Positions 1-10,434 are shown, counted from the stretch's first letter. The stretch: 32,368 bases of DNA from Desulfobacterales bacterium (GCA_030611985.1 JAUWOS010000007.1:1-32368), one strand, 5' to 3'. Translations and numbers: made by a program. The notes: generated by a model from the letters alone, not told the origin.

Positions 1-1
1 A

Positions 2-133
2 ATGCCCGGAGATAATGTAACAATTTCAGCAGAACTTATTACTCCGATAGCAATGGAAAAAGAGGTCAGGTTTGCGATAAGGGAAGGCGGCAGGACTGTC
101 GGCGCCGGAGTGGTAAGCGAAGTTATAGAATAG
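2..133 (+). CDS. tuf: Elongation factor Tu, C-terminal fragment (5' end outside window)
   Basis: Frame 2 translates to [43 protein letters not shown], the EF-Tu domain 3 C-terminus; not in the ORF track because it is short and truncated. Confidence 0.95.
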   Translation: MPGDNVTISAELITPIAMEKEVRFAIREGGRTVGAGVVSEVIE

Positions 134-150
134 AGAGAAAGATTAAATCA

Positions 151-462
151 ATGTTAATGAATACCAAAATCAGAATCAGACTCAAGGCGTATGATCACAG
201 ACTTTTGGATCAGTCAGCGTTGGATATTGTTGATACGGCCAACAAGACAGGAGCAAAAGTAGCAGGACCTATTCCATTGCCAACGAGGATTAGTAAATAT
301 TGTGTTTTACGATCTCCCCATGTAGATAAAAAGTCTCGAGAACAGTTTGAAATAAGAACACATAAAAGACTTTTGGATATTCTGGAACCTACTCAACAAA
401 CTGTAGATGCTTTGATGAAGTTGGATCTTTCTCCAGGAGTAGATGTAGAGATAAAGCTTTAA
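151..462 (+). CDS. rpsJ: 30S ribosomal protein S10
   Basis: [17 protein letters not shown]...[35 protein letters not shown] is diagnostic of S10; start may be 157. Confidence 0.97.
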   Translation: MLMNTKIRIRLKAYDHRLLDQSALDIVDTANKTGAKVAGPIPLPTRISKYCVLRSPHVDKKSREQFEIRTHKRLLDILEPTQQTVDALMKLDLSPGVDVEIKL

Positions 463-596
463 TTGATTAAGGAATTGGTCAGGTGGCTGAGTGATTAACG
501 ACTCGACTGTAAACTTTCAGTGCTTGAAGTTTTCTCTGCGGTCCTGGAAAGTGAATTATTTGAAAAGTCTATAATACTATGGGAAATGTAAAAGCT

Positions 597-1229
597 ATGT
601 GCGGAGGATTGATAGGAAAAAAATTAGGGATGACAGGCCTTTTCTCTTCTGATGGTAAATATATACCGGTAACAGTGGTGCAGGTCGGACCATGTGTGGT
701 AACTCAAGTAAAGACAATGGCTTCTGATGGATATAATGCACTTCAATTAGGTTTCAGCGAGCAAAAGAGATCGCGCATAAACAAACCGAGGCAAGGTCAT
801 TTAAAAAAGAGCGGAGAGGGTTGTTTCGCATTTCTGCAGGAATTTTCTGTAGAGAATCCGGGTGAATATACCCTTGGTCAAACAATAGAATCAGATATAT
901 TTAAGATTGGGGAACGTGTCAATGCCGTTGGAACTACTAAAGGACGGGGTTTTGCCGGTGTAATAAAAAGACATGGATTTCATGGTGGGAAAAAGACTCA
1001 TGGTAGTCATAGTCATAGAATTCCTGGCTCTATCGGTTGTAGTGCATGGCCTGCTAAAGTTATTAAAGGGAAGAAAATGCCAGGTCATTATGGAAATGAA
1101 CGAAAGACAACTCAAAATCTGGAAATTATCGACATTAGGCCTGAAGAAAATCTTATAATGTTAAAGGGTGCAGTATCAGGATCTCGGTCAGGGTTGGTCG
1201 CAATAAAAAAAACAAAGTTTGCGAGATAG
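597..1229 (+). CDS. rplC: 50S ribosomal protein L3
   Basis: GLIGKKLGMTGLF..., GRGFAGVIKRHGFHGGKKTHGSHSHRIPGSIG; ORF opens at 579 but M at 597 fits the usual L3 N-terminus. Confidence 0.95.
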   Translation: MCGGLIGKKLGMTGLFSSDGKYIPVTVVQVGPCVVTQVKTMASDGYNALQLGFSEQKRSRINKPRQGHLKKSGEGCFAFLQEFSVENPGEYTLGQTIESDIFKIGERVNAVGTTKGRGFAGVIKRHGFHGGKKTHGSHSHRIPGSIGCSAWPAKVIKGKKMPGHYGNERKTTQNLEIIDIRPEENLIMLKGAVSGSRSGLVAIKKTKFAR

Positions 1230-1244
1230 ATTTGTTGATTTATA

Positions 1245-1450
1245 CGGAAACTTATTAGGAATTTCGTAACCGTTCACGAGATAACTGGTAGCATAACAAG
1301 GCTACTTCCCAACATATAAGCTTTTACAGGTGCTGTGGATGTGCGTTTTCTTAGATAATCAACTATATATATAGGTTTGCTTGTTGGTTGCCTAAGAAAA
1401 CGCGCATATGCAGTGTCTGTGAACGCTTACGGAATTTTCATAAGTCCGCA
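1245..1450. repeat. Long imperfect palindrome (family B full-length candidate) between rplC and rplD
   Basis: Ends AATTTCGTAACCGTTCAC / GTGAACGCTTACGGAATTT; inner GCGTTTTCTTAG / CTAAGAAAACGC. Confidence 0.75.
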
Positions 1451-1488
1451 CCGAAGGTGCGCTAATTCAAGAATTATTGAGAGAAATT

Positions 1489-2112
1489 ATGGCTGTTGTA
1501 GATATACTAAATAGTAAAGCTGAAAAAGTTTCGCAGATAGATCTTTCCGACGTCATATTCAATGTGCCTGTAAAGTCAAGCGTTCTGCATGAAGTTGTAA
1601 GAATGCAACTCGCTTGTAGACGTTCCGGCACTGCATCTGTAAAACATCGTAGCGATGTTAAGGGCAGCGGAAAGAAACTTTTTCGTCAAAAAGGAACCGG
1701 TCGAGCGCGTCGTGGTAATATCAAGGCTCCCTTGCTAAGAGGTGGTGGCGTTGTTTTTGGCCCGGATCCAAGGTCGTATTCGTACAAGGTTCCCAAAAAG
1801 GTAAGAAAGCTGGCCCTTAAAATGGCTTTGAGCGGCAAATTACATGAAAATACTCTTGTTGTGCTTGATCAGATCGAACTTAAGCAGATTAAGACTAGGG
1901 AATTTTTGAAAGTTTTAAGTGCATTGGAACTGAAAGGGGCTTTAATTGTAGTTGACAAAAAAGATGAAAATCTGGAACTTTCATCCAGAAACGTCCCCGA
2001 TGTAAAAGTGTTGAGAAGCGAGGGATTGAATGTATATGATATTCTCAAATACAGAAATTTGGTTTTGGTTGAGTCTTCTATTGAAAACATTGAGAGGAGG
2101 CTGCTCGCATGA
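1489..2112 (+). CDS. rplD: 50S ribosomal protein L4
   Basis: [50 protein letters not shown]; start at 1489 after GAGAGA. Confidence 0.96.
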   Translation: MAVVDILNSKAEKVSQIDLSDVIFNVPVKSSVLHEVVRMQLACRRSGTASVKHRSDVKGSGKKLFRQKGTGRARRGNIKAPLLRGGGVVFGPDPRSYSYKVPKKVRKLALKMALSGKLHENTLVVLDQIELKQIKTREFLKVLSALELKGALIVVDKKDENLELSSRNVPDVKVLRSEGLNVYDILKYRNLVLVESSIENIERRLLA

Positions 2113-2396
2113 TGCATTATGATATTATTAAACGGCCATTGAATACAGAAAAGACCAATATGCAAAAAGAGCAATATAACCAGATTTCATTTGAGGTAGA
2201 CCGGAGAGCAAACAGGATTGAGGTTTGCAGGGCGGTTGAAAAAATATTTAATGTCAGAGTAGCTACAGTCAGGACGATGCAGGTTAAGGGCAAGACCAAG
2301 CAAAGAGGTCGAATTGCTGGAAAACGCAGGGACTGGAAGAAAGCAGTTGTAAAGTTGATGCCTGATGAACGTATTGATTTCTTTGAAGGGGTTTAA
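2109..2396 (+). CDS. rplW: 50S ribosomal protein L23
   Basis: [11 protein letters not shown]...[35 protein letters not shown]; overlaps rplD stop. Confidence 0.96.
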   Translation: MMHYDIIKRPLNTEKTNMQKEQYNQISFEVDRRANRIEVCRAVEKIFNVRVATVRTMQVKGKTKQRGRIAGKRRDWKKAVVKLMPDERIDFFEGV

Positions 2397-2410
2397 TTAA
2401 GGTATATATG

Positions 2411-3238
2411 ATGGCAGTTAAGAAAGTAAAACCTACATCTCCCGGAAGGCGAACTCAAATATATTCAACATTTGATGAGATTACCAGCACAACGCCTGAA
2501 AAGAGTCTGTTGAAAGTTATCAAGAAAAAAGGTGGACGTAATGTAAACGGACGTATTACGTGCAGACACCGCGGGGGTGGTCACAAGAGACATTACAGGA
2601 TTATTGACTTTAAGCGGAACAAAACTGGAATCCTTGCGAAAGTTGTAACTATAGAGTATGATCCAAACCGTAGTTCCAGAATTGCTCTTTTGCACTATGC
2701 GGATGGTGAAAAGCGATACATTCTGGCGCCGCTTGATCTTTCGGTTGGAGACAGAGTATTGTCGAGTCCTGAAGCGGATATTAAACCGGGTAATGCACTT
2801 CCTCTGGATAATATTCCACTCGGTACACATATTCATAATATTGAGTTGCGTCTTGGAAAAGGTGGACAAATTGTAAGGAGTGCCGGTACCTTTGCGCAGT
2901 TAATGGCAAAGGAAGATCGGTATGCTCTGATAAAGCTTCCATCCGGCGAAGTTCGAATGGTTCTTTTAAGTTGTAAGGCTACCATAGGACGACTCGGCAA
3001 TGTGATTCATGAGAATATATCTTTGGGCAAAGCAGGTCGTAAACGTTGGTTGGGTAGACGACCAAAAGTTAGAGGTGTTGCAATGAATCCTGTTGATCAT
3101 CCAATGGGAGGCGGTGAAGGAAGATCATCAGGCGGACGGCATCCGTGCAGTCCATGGGGCATTCCTTCAAAGGGCTATAAGACTCGCAATAAAAGGAAGA
3201 GTAATCGCTATATAGTCAAAAAGCGTACAAAAAGATAA
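2411..3238 (+). CDS. rplB: 50S ribosomal protein L2
   Basis: [14 protein letters not shown]..., [44 protein letters not shown]; alternative start at 2408. Confidence 0.97.
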   Translation: MAVKKVKPTSPGRRTQIYSTFDEITSTTPEKSLLKVIKKKGGRNVNGRITCRHRGGGHKRHYRIIDFKRNKTGILAKVVTIEYDPNRSSRIALLHYADGEKRYILAPLDLSVGDRVLSSPEADIKPGNALPLDNIPLGTHIHNIELRLGKGGQIVRSAGTFAQLMAKEDRYALIKLPSGEVRMVLLSCKATIGRLGNVIHENISLGKAGRKRWLGRRPKVRGVAMNPVDHPMGGGEGRSSGGRHPCSPWGIPSKGYKTRNKRKSNRYIVKKRTKR

Positions 3239-3275
3239 TTATGAATTTAAAACCAAGATAGCAGGAGAAAGTTTT

Positions 3276-3557
3276 ATGCCGCGGTCGTTAAAAAAAGGTC
3301 CATATATTAATCCAAAGTTATTAAAGAAAATTGTAGCAGCTCAGGGTGCCCGCAGCAATAGGGTTATCAAAACATGGTCCAGGCGATCAACTATTATTCC
3401 TGAGATGGTTGGCGCTACCTTGGCGGTTCATAATGGAAGAAAATTTATTCCGGTTTTTATATCGGAGAATATGGTAGGACATAAGCTGGGTGAATTTTCA
3501 CCAACGCGGACTTTCTATGGTCATGCCGGAGTTAAGAAATCAAAGTTAAAGAAGTAG
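3276..3557 (+). CDS. rpsS: 30S ribosomal protein S19
   Basis: [11 protein letters not shown]...[47 protein letters not shown]. Confidence 0.97.
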   Translation: MPRSLKKGPYINPKLLKKIVAAQGARSNRVIKTWSRRSTIIPEMVGATLAVHNGRKFIPVFISENMVGHKLGEFSPTRTFYGHAGVKKSKLKK

Positions 3558-3576
3558 TAAAATTGGAGAAAAGGAA

Positions 3577-3924
3577 ATGTCTGCAATAGAGGTTAAAGCT
3601 AAATTAAAATATGCTCGCATATCTCCTCAGAAAGTTCGTAAGATGATTGGCGCTGTCAAGGGAAAACCAGTTGATCTCGGTCTGAATCTGCTTAAGTTTA
3701 TGCCTCAAAAGGCAGCAGGTATTGTTGAAAAGGTTGTTCGCAGCGCTGTAGCAAATGCCGATCAAAATCTGGATGTTGATGTGGATTCACTGGTTATTTG
3801 CAACATAATTGCAGACGACGGTCCTACGTTGAAGCGTTTCAGGGCAAGAGCGCGTGGCAGAGGCACACAAATACTGAAAAGAACCTCTCATATTACGGTC
3901 ATATTAGCTGAAGGTTCGGCGTAA
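3577..3924 (+). CDS. rplV: 50S ribosomal protein L22
   Basis: [23 protein letters not shown]...[32 protein letters not shown]. Confidence 0.96.
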   Translation: MSAIEVKAKLKYARISPQKVRKMIGAVKGKPVDLGLNLLKFMPQKAAGIVEKVVRSAVANADQNLDVDVDSLVICNIIADDGPTLKRFRARARGRGTQILKRTSHITVILAEGSA

Positions 3925-3941
3925 AATAAGGAGGAAAAAGC

Positions 3942-4601
3942 TTGGGCCAGAAAGTAAATCCGATAGGATTGAGATTGGGAATTGTTAAAACATGGGAATC
4001 AAGGTGGTATTCTGTAAAGAATTATTCTGATTATATACTTGAAGATTATAATATCAGAGAATTTATAAAAAAGAAACTACGCCATGCAGGCATTGCCAGG
4101 ATTGAAATAGAAAGATCGGCCAAGCGCGTCAGGCTCAAAATCTATACATCCAGGCCGGGAATTGTTATTGGAAAAAAAGGTTCTGAAATAGCATTGCTTA
4201 AAAAAGAACTTGAGAAGATGCTCAGTCTTGGTAAGGGCAAAGTGAGTTACGAGGTTCTTATAGATATTCAAGAAGTAAGAAAACCGGAAGTTGATGCCCA
4301 GCTTGTTGCTGAGAATATTGCTCTTCAGATAGTTCGAAGAGTTGCATTTCGCCGTGCTATGAAACGCTGTATTTCTTCAGCCATGAGGTTTGGTGCGGAG
4401 GGTATTAAGGTTATCTGCTCAGGACGTCTTGGTGGGGCTGAGATGGCTAGAACTGAGCAGTATAGAGAAGGGCGTGTGCCGTTGCATACCTTGAGAGCTG
4501 ATATAGATTATGGTTTTACGGAAGCTCATACAACCTATGGGCTTATAGGTATAAAAGTATTTATTTTTAAAGGCGAGATTCTGAAGAAAGAATTAAATTA
4601 G
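3942..4601 (+). CDS. rpsC: 30S ribosomal protein S3
   Basis: TTG start after [30 protein letters not shown]..., [15 protein letters not shown] domain, [33 protein letters not shown]. Confidence 0.97.
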   Translation: MGQKVNPIGLRLGIVKTWESRWYSVKNYSDYILEDYNIREFIKKKLRHAGIARIEIERSAKRVRLKIYTSRPGIVIGKKGSEIALLKKELEKMLSLGKGKVSYEVLIDIQEVRKPEVDAQLVAENIALQIVRRVAFRRAMKRCISSAMRFGAEGIKVICSGRLGGAEMARTEQYREGRVPLHTLRADIDYGFTEAHTTYGLIGIKVFIFKGEILKKELN

Positions 4602-4727
4602 TGTCATCTGGTCCAAATACATGTGTCTGTAAAAGCTTACGTGTTAAGTATAAAAATGGAAATTCCTGTACCATCAAGTTTTAGCAAATAACGGATAATA
4701 ATTTCTGAACGGAGATATATTAAGAAC

Positions 4728-5141
4728 ATGTTGAGTCCCAAGAAGGTAAAATTTCGAAAGCAGCAAAAAGGCAGAATGAAAGGTGTGTCCTACAGGGGAT
4801 GCGATTTAAATTTTGGTGAATATGGGTTACAGACAGTTGAATGTGGTGCATTAAGCTCAAAACAGATCGAAGCTGCCCGTATTGCCATGACTCGGCATGT
4901 AAAAAGAGGCGGCAAGATGTGGATAAGAATTTTTCCAGACAAGCCGTTTACCAAAAAACCTGCTGAAGTCAGGATGGGAAAAGGAAAAGGAGCTCCTGAG
5001 GGGTGGGTTGCAATAGTTCGTCCGGGCAGAATTCTTTATGAAATGGAGGGTGTTTCCAAAGAACTGGCAAAGGAAGCATTTCGTCTTGCTTCACACAAGC
5101 TTTCGGTAAAAACAAAATTTGTGGAGAGGAGCAGTGTATAA
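4728..5141 (+). CDS. rplP: 50S ribosomal protein L16
   Basis: [19 protein letters not shown]..., [42 protein letters not shown]. Confidence 0.97.
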   Translation: MLSPKKVKFRKQQKGRMKGVSYRGCDLNFGEYGLQTVECGALSSKQIEAARIAMTRHVKRGGKMWIRIFPDKPFTKKPAEVRMGKGKGAPEGWVAIVRPGRILYEMEGVSKELAKEAFRLASHKLSVKTKFVERSSV

Positions 5142-5326
5142 TGAAAGCAAGTGAGATTAGAGAGTTGAGCCTGGAAGAAAAACAACAGAATCTGGGTGAC
5201 CTTAAAGAGGAGATCTTTAATTTGCGTTTCCAGCATGAAATTGGTCAGCTCGAAAATCCTCAAAAGTTGAAGTGGATCAGGCGTGATATGGCAAGGATAA
5301 AAACCGTAATAAACGAATCCTTTTAA
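5141..5326 (+). CDS. rpmC: 50S ribosomal protein L29
   Basis: [57 protein letters not shown]; overlaps the rplP stop. Confidence 0.95.
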   Translation: MKASEIRELSLEEKQQNLGDLKEEIFNLRFQHEIGQLENPQKLKWIRRDMARIKTVINESF

Positions 5327-5422
5327 GTATAATTTGAGGGATTAGGGATTGGGGAGCGGAACTAAAATCAATACAATATCTTCAATTTCTAATGACAACA
5401 AGAGAAAGAACAAGATGTTACT

Positions 5423-5680
5423 ATGAAAAACCAGGGAATGAAAAGACAGGTTGTTGGGATAGTTGTGAGCGACAAGATGAACAAAACGGTAATTATTCAG
5501 GTTGAGAGACTGGTTAAGCATCAGCTTTATCAGAAGTACATCAAAAGACGTGCCAAGTTCGCAGCTCACGATGAAAATAACACCTGCAGGGTTGGAGATA
5601 AGGTGTTGATAACGGAGTCCAGGCCACTTAGCAGGACTAAAAGATGGCGTGTCAGTGAGATGCTCAAAAAGGCTGTTTAG
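5423..5680 (+). CDS. rpsQ: 30S ribosomal protein S17
   Basis: KRQVVGIVVSDKMNKTVIIQVERLVKHQLYQKYIKRRAKFAAHDENNTCRVGDKVLITESRPLSRTKRWRV. Confidence 0.96.
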   Translation: MKNQGMKRQVVGIVVSDKMNKTVIIQVERLVKHQLYQKYIKRRAKFAAHDENNTCRVGDKVLITESRPLSRTKRWRVSEMLKKAV

Positions 5681-5759
5681 TAAACCTTTGAAAATAACAT
5701 CTCTTTTTGCCGGGTTTTTGTAACAAACATTCGGGCTTGAGTTTGAATTTCGGTTAAAC

Positions 5760-5905
5760 AATATCCGAAAGCTATGATTTTTTGTTCAGATCAAGGAATA
5801 AGCAAATTTTAACCGTAGGAATACATTGAGTATTTCGAGGATTAAAATTTGAGTCTGACGCAGATATGGGCGAAAAAGACAGTTTTCGTTCAGGCGCTAA
5901 ATTAA
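5760..5905. repeat. Palindromic element between rpsQ and rplN
   Basis: CAAATTTTAA (5803-5812) / TTAAAATTTG (5842-5851) stem with GAATAC/GTATTTC extension; TTTTCGTTCAGGCGCTAA end also seen inverted at 21130. Confidence 0.7.
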
Positions 5906-5974
5906 AAGTAAACTTAATGGGGCAGGCAAAATTGAATATTTCTCCAAGGTCTCATTATGCAAGGAAAGTAAAAG

Positions 5975-6343
5975 ATGATTCAGGCAGAAACGAGATTGAC
6001 AGTAGCGGATAATTCAGGAGCTAAAGTTTTATATTGTATAAAAGTTCTTGGGGGCTCCAGAAGACGGTATGCAACCATTGGCGATATTATCGTTGTAAGT
6101 GTTAAAGAGGCTATACCGAATTCCAAGGTAAAAAAAGGAGATGTCCTGAAGGCTGTTGTGGTTCGAACCAAAAAGGAGATCGGGAGACCCGATGGATCAT
6201 ATATAAGATTTGATGATAATTCAGCCGTTTTAATCAATCAAAGTATGGAACCAGTGGGCACCCGTATTTTTGGACCTGTGGCAAGGGAGTTAAGAGCCAA
6301 AAGATTTATGAGAATTATTTCCCTGGCTCCTGAGGTATTATAG
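5975..6343 (+). CDS. rplN: 50S ribosomal protein L14
   Basis: [67 protein letters not shown]. Confidence 0.97.
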   Translation: MIQAETRLTVADNSGAKVLYCIKVLGGSRRRYATIGDIIVVSVKEAIPNSKVKKGDVLKAVVVRTKKEIGRPDGSYIRFDDNSAVLINQSMEPVGTRIFGPVARELRAKRFMRIISLAPEVL

Positions 6344-6384
6344 ATTACATTGCAAGTTACAAGTGAGCTGAAGCGTCTAAGTTA

Positions 6385-6536
6385 AGGAACGTGGACGAAA
6401 TGACTTCCCCAAGCAGGCGCATAGATTTAGATTGGATTTGTTCGACCTGTCCGCAATGTCTACATTTTGTATAAATTAGATATGCTTATTTTAATACGAG
6501 GCAGGCGGGTCTCAGATCGCAAAAGTTGAAGGAATA
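6385..6536. repeat. Rearranged family A copy between rplN and rplX
   Basis: AGGAACGTGGACGAAATGACTTCCCCAAGCAGGCGCATAGATT at left; TCAGATCGCAAAAGTTGAAGGAAT at right (reverse complement of the interior CTTCAACTTTTGTGATCTGA). Confidence 0.7.
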
Positions 6537-6549
6537 ATGAAGTGGGCTT

Positions 6550-6879
6550 ATGACGAGAAATAGATGCCGCATAAAAAAAGATGACAAGGTAAAAATTATT
6601 GTTGGCAAAGATAAAGGCAAGATCGGTAATGTGCTAAAGGTAATCAAACAAAATAGCTCTGTTCTTGTAGAAAAGGCTAACCTTGTAAAACGGCATACAA
6701 AGCCAAATGCCAAGAACAGACAGGGAGGAATTATTGAGGCTGAGGCTCCGATCCGCTGTTCCAACGTCATGTTGATGTGCAATAAGTGCATGACACCGAT
6801 ACGTATCAAAATACAGATTCTTGAAGATGGAAAAAAAGTACGTGTTTGCAGGAAATGCAGCGAAATTATAGATGTTTAG
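6550..6879 (+). CDS. rplX: 50S ribosomal protein L24
   Basis: CRIKKDDKVKIIVGKDKGKIGNVLKV..., C-terminal CNKC/CRKC zinc-ribbon. Confidence 0.95.
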   Translation: MTRNRCRIKKDDKVKIIVGKDKGKIGNVLKVIKQNSSVLVEKANLVKRHTKPNAKNRQGGIIEAEAPIRCSNVMLMCNKCMTPIRIKIQILEDGKKVRVCRKCSEIIDV

Positions 6880-6894
6880 GATCGGAGGAATGGG

Positions 6895-7434
6895 ATGTCA
6901 CAATTAAAAACCTTTTATGAAGAGCGAGTTGTCCCAGAGTTGGTCGAAACCTTTAAGTATAAAAATGCAATGCAGGTTCCAAAGCTAAAAAAAATTGTGT
7001 TAAATTTTGGTTTGGGCGAGGCAATTCATAATATCAAAATACTTGATTCTGCTGTCGAAGAGCTTAAGGCTATAACGGGACAACAGCCTGTTGTTACTCG
7101 TGCAAAAAAATCAATTGCAGCTTTTAAGCTGAGGCAGGGAATGCCGATTGGCTGCATGGTTACACTTCGTCGCAAACGTATGTATGATTTTTATAATAAG
7201 CTGGTGAATGTAGCTCTTCCGCGTGTTCGTGATTTCAGAGGGCTTTCAGGAAAAGCGCTTGATGGGCACGGAAATTACACACTGGGGATCAAAGAACATA
7301 TTATCTTTCCCGAGATTGATTATGATAAAATTGATAAGATTAAAGGACTTAACATAACTGTTGTTACTACGGCGCAGACTGATAAAGAAGGAAGAAAACT
7401 CTTTCATCTGTTAGGAATGCCGTTTAGAAGTTGA
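6895..7434 (+). CDS. rplE: 50S ribosomal protein L5
   Basis: [23 protein letters not shown]..., [46 protein letters not shown]. Confidence 0.97.
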   Translation: MSQLKTFYEERVVPELVETFKYKNAMQVPKLKKIVLNFGLGEAIHNIKILDSAVEELKAITGQQPVVTRAKKSIAAFKLRQGMPIGCMVTLRRKRMYDFYNKLVNVALPRVRDFRGLSGKALDGHGNYTLGIKEHIIFPEIDYDKIDKIKGLNITVVTTAQTDKEGRKLFHLLGMPFRS

Positions 7435-7435
7435 G

Positions 7436-7507
7436 TAAGCCGTTCTACAGTACTTGCAAGCTTACATGCTGGGAAGTACTGTTATGGGTTTTCCGTGAAC
7501 GGTTACG
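7436..7507 (-). repeat. Family B fragment, inverted, with strong hairpin
   Basis: Reverse complement contains GTAACCGTTCACGG...AGTACTTCCCAGCATGTAAGCTT; ACAGTACTT/AAGTACTGT perfect stem. Confidence 0.75.
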
Positions 7508-7576
7508 AAATTGATGATTTATGGATGACAAAGTGTAATGATAGCCGGATTTGAGACGCGCTAATTATCCGGAATA

Positions 7577-7632
7577 AGGAACATGGACGAATTAATTTCC
7601 ACAAGCAGGCGCATAGATTTGGGTCAGATCTG
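7577..7632. repeat. Family A left-end fragment upstream of rpsN
   Basis: AGGAACATGGACGAATTAATTTCCACAAGCAGGCGCATAGATTTGGGTCAGATCTG. Confidence 0.75.
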
Positions 7633-7760
7633 TTGAATTTGGCTTCGCTATTTTTGTATGGCGAAAATTTATCAAAGCGGATGTTGAAGTGTAGTAGCAG
7701 CGGGTGGATTTATTGTAAAGCTGTCAAAGTTGAGAATAGTGAAGCAATATGGAGGATGAT

Positions 7761-7946
7761 TTGGCAAGAAAAGCTCTTAGAATGAAGGCGATGAAAGAAC
7801 CAAAGTTTAGAGTAAGGGCATACAACAGGTGTCCGATTTGCGGCAGGCCAAGGGCATTTTTGAGAAAATTTGGAATTTGTCGTATCTGTTTTCGCGATCT
7901 TGCCTTGCAAGGCAGGCTTTCCGGTGTTGTGAAATCTAGCTGGTAA
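7761..7946 (+). CDS. rpsN: 30S ribosomal protein S14 type Z (zinc-binding)
   Basis: TTG start after [66 protein letters not shown]. Confidence 0.96.
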   Translation: MARKALRMKAMKEPKFRVRAYNRCPICGRPRAFLRKFGICRICFRDLALQGRLSGVVKSSW

Positions 7947-8027
7947 GTTAATCAACTCAATAATTGGTTAAGTTAGTTATATGGTGTTTGAACGAAAACC
8001 GGTATTTTTCGGTCGGAAATTCTAAGA

Positions 8028-8128
8028 ACAAAATCCGAAAGAATGACCAGGATATGAATTTATTAATGGCAAAAAAATATTGCATATCCAGTATTTTAGT
8101 TTTGGTTATTTCGATATCCGGATTTTGT
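8028..8128. repeat. Palindrome in rpsN-rpsH spacer
   Basis: ACAAAATCCG (8028-8037) / CGGATTTTGT (8119-8128) perfect; GGATATG (8050-8056) / CATATCC (8083-8089) perfect. Confidence 0.75.
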
Positions 8129-8181
8129 TTATATATGACTTTATGTTCAGAAATTATATAGTAATAGTAACGGAGAAGACA

Positions 8182-8580
8182 ATGTCGATGAGTGATCCGA
8201 TTGCGGACATGCTGACCCGAATCAGAAATGCCCAAAAAGCTAAATTTAACAGCGTTGATATTCCAGGGTCAAAGCTAAAAACTGAGTTGTCCAGGGTATT
8301 AAAGGATGAAGGATTTATCAGAAATTATAAGTTTATAAAAGACGTCAAGCAAGGTGTATTGCGTGTCTATCTTAAATATGGCCAAGGCAAGGCTGATGTT
8401 ATTTTCGGTATTAAACGTGTTAGCAAGCCAAGCAGGCGGTTGTATGTTAAGGCCAAAGATATAAAGCCGGTTTTAAATGGTATGGGTGTTGCAATTTTAT
8501 CTACATCTAAGGGGGTAATGACGGATAAAAGAGCCAGAAGTGAAAACCTTGGAGGCGAAATTCTCTGCAATGTATGGTAG
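8182..8580 (+). CDS. rpsH: 30S ribosomal protein S8
   Basis: [18 protein letters not shown]..., [58 protein letters not shown] track start 8080 extends into a palindromic spacer; GGAGAAG precedes 8182. Confidence 0.96.
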   Translation: MSMSDPIADMLTRIRNAQKAKFNSVDIPGSKLKTELSRVLKDEGFIRNYKFIKDVKQGVLRVYLKYGQGKADVIFGIKRVSKPSRRLYVKAKDIKPVLNGMGVAILSTSKGVMTDKRARSENLGGEILCNVW

Positions 8581-8615
8581 CAGATGGATAGATAGTTAAG
8601 AGTGAGGAGTGTTAA

Positions 8616-9155
8616 ATGTCTCGAGTAGGTAAAAAATCGATTCCAATACCTGATAAGATAAAAGTATCATATAAAGACAGGTTGATTATAGTACAAGGTG
8701 AAAAAGGTGTTCTTGAAAGGTCTATACATCCTTTAGTTAGTTTAAAAATAGAGGATGGGATTATAAGCGTATCTACCGTTATTGATGACAGGACAGGCAG
8801 GTCTTTGCAAGGTCTAACCCGTAGCCTTGTGGCCAATATGATTGCTGGTGTCAATAAGGGATTTGAACGTGTGCTTGAGATAACCGGTATCGGCTATCGT
8901 GCTATAGTTAAAGGCAATTGTATAGAATTTAATCTTGGATATTCGCATCCTGTTAATTTTGATCTTCCGGATGGCATTTCAGCAGTCATAGACAAAAATA
9001 ATGTTGTAAAACTTTCCGGAATTGACAAAGAAAAGCTTGGCCATGCAGCTGCGGCAATTAGACGATTAAGACCTTTGGAACCTTATAAGGGCAAGGGAAT
9101 TAAGTATGCCGAGGAGCGCATACAGAGGAAAGCCGGGAAGACCGGAACAAAATAA
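8616..9155 (+). CDS. rplF: 50S ribosomal protein L6
   Basis: MSRVGKKSIPIPDKI..., GYSHPVNFDLPDGI, RRLRPLEPYKGKGIKYAEERIQRKAGKTGTK. Confidence 0.97.
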   Translation: MSRVGKKSIPIPDKIKVSYKDRLIIVQGEKGVLERSIHPLVSLKIEDGIISVSTVIDDRTGRSLQGLTRSLVANMIAGVNKGFERVLEITGIGYRAIVKGNCIEFNLGYSHPVNFDLPDGISAVIDKNNVVKLSGIDKEKLGHAAAAIRRLRPLEPYKGKGIKYAEERIQRKAGKTGTK

Positions 9156-9202
9156 AGCAGTGCGAGACTAATGTTTGACTGGATAAATTAAGGATGTAAA
9201 AG

Positions 9203-9598
9203 ATGGGTTCGTTAGATTTAAAAAAAAAGGCGCGTTTAAAGAGAAAGAAAAGGATTAGAAAAACATTATCCGGCACAAGTGAGCGGCCGAGATTGAGTGT
9301 GTTTCGAAGCGCAAAACATATTTATGCACAAGTAATTGATGATACTTGCGGACATACTCTGGTTGCGGCGTCAACTGTGGAAAAGTGTGCAAAAGAACAT
9401 TCTGCTTTGACCTCAGGTGGTGCCTCTGATTCAATTAAAGGAAAGGTTACAGCGGCGATTTTTGTTGGAAAACTTGTAGCCGAGCGTGCTGCTGAGAAAG
9501 GAATAAAAGCGGTAGTATTTGATCGGAATGGTTTTTTATATCATGGGCGGATTAAAGCTGTTTCAGATGGCGCGCGTGAAGCTGGTTTGAACTTTTAA
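9203..9598 (+). CDS. rplR: 50S ribosomal protein L18
   Basis: [32 protein letters not shown]..., [28 protein letters not shown]. Confidence 0.96.
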   Translation: MGSLDLKKKARLKRKKRIRKTLSGTSERPRLSVFRSAKHIYAQVIDDTCGHTLVAASTVEKCAKEHSALTSGGASDSIKGKVTAAIFVGKLVAERAAEKGIKAVVFDRNGFLYHGRIKAVSDGAREAGLNF

Positions 9599-9759
9599 GC
9601 CATTGCATCTATTTATTTTTAACTTTACCATATCTTTCACTTGATTTTCATTCATTGCCCCAGACTTGATTCTACAGACTTTATCTGTGAGCTGTTTTTT
9701 CGGTTCTATTTCATCTGCTTGTGCATTGTATATTTCATCTGTCTGTTTGGATATACACA

Positions 9760-9822
9760 AGAGATCGGATCAATTAAATCTAAGCGATACTTACGGGAAG
9801 TTATTTTTTTGTCCCCGTTTCC
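9760..9822. repeat. Family A right-end fragment upstream of rpsE
   Basis: AGAGATCGGATC...GGGAAGTTATTTTTTTGTCCCCGTTTCC. Confidence 0.65.
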
Positions 9823-9845
9823 AGGTTCTATAAGGAGGAAGATAC

Positions 9846-10340
9846 TTGTTTAAGCAAGATACAGGCGAAAATCAGTTAATTGATAAGGTTATCTACATTA
9901 ACAGAGTGGCAAAAGTTGTCAAGGGGGGGCGCAGGTTCAGTTTTAGCGCCATAGTCGTTGTTGGTGACGGTAAAGGAAGCGTTGGCTATGGATTGGGCAA
10001 AGCTGGAGAAGTCCCTGAGGCAATTCGCAAGGGTGTGGAAAAAGCAAAAAAGAATATGGTCAAAGTATCTTTGATTGAAGGAACGATACCATTTGAGATT
10101 ATTGGAAAGTTTGGTGCGGGAAGAGTTTTATTAAAACCTGCCTCTGATGGTACCGGTGTTATTGCAGGCGGCGCTGTGCGTGCAGTGCTTGAGGTCACCG
10201 GAGTTCAAAATATTCTTACAAAGTGTATGGGATCAAATAATCCTCACAATTTGGTTAAAGCTACTATTACCGGACTTCAGCAACTTCAGAGCCGTGAACA
10301 GGTTGCTGCGAGACGTGGTATCCGTGTAGAAGATCTATAG
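9846..10340 (+). CDS. rpsE: 30S ribosomal protein S5
   Basis: TTG start after [61 protein letters not shown]. Confidence 0.96.
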   Translation: MFKQDTGENQLIDKVIYINRVAKVVKGGRRFSFSAIVVVGDGKGSVGYGLGKAGEVPEAIRKGVEKAKKNMVKVSLIEGTIPFEIIGKFGAGRVLLKPASDGTGVIAGGAVRAVLEVTGVQNILTKCMGSNNPHNLVKATITGLQQLQSREQVAARRGIRVEDL

Positions 10341-10362
10341 AATGACTATTTCTGCGACTTTT

Positions 10363-10434
10363 AGAGATCGGATCGAATAAATCTTACCTGAAGCTGTAAC
10401 GCGTAGTTGGGGAAGTTATTTTGTCCACGTTCCT
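10363..10434. repeat. Family A right-end fragment between rpsE and rpmD
   Basis: AGAGATCGGATCGAATAAATCTTACCTGAAGCTGTAACGCGTAGTTGGGGAAGTTATTTTGTCCACGTTCC. Confidence 0.75.

Noticed and set aside
7964-8161. 65-aa + ORF between rpsN and rpsH
   Set aside because: Low-complexity hydrophobic translation of a palindromic spacer; no RBS evidence.
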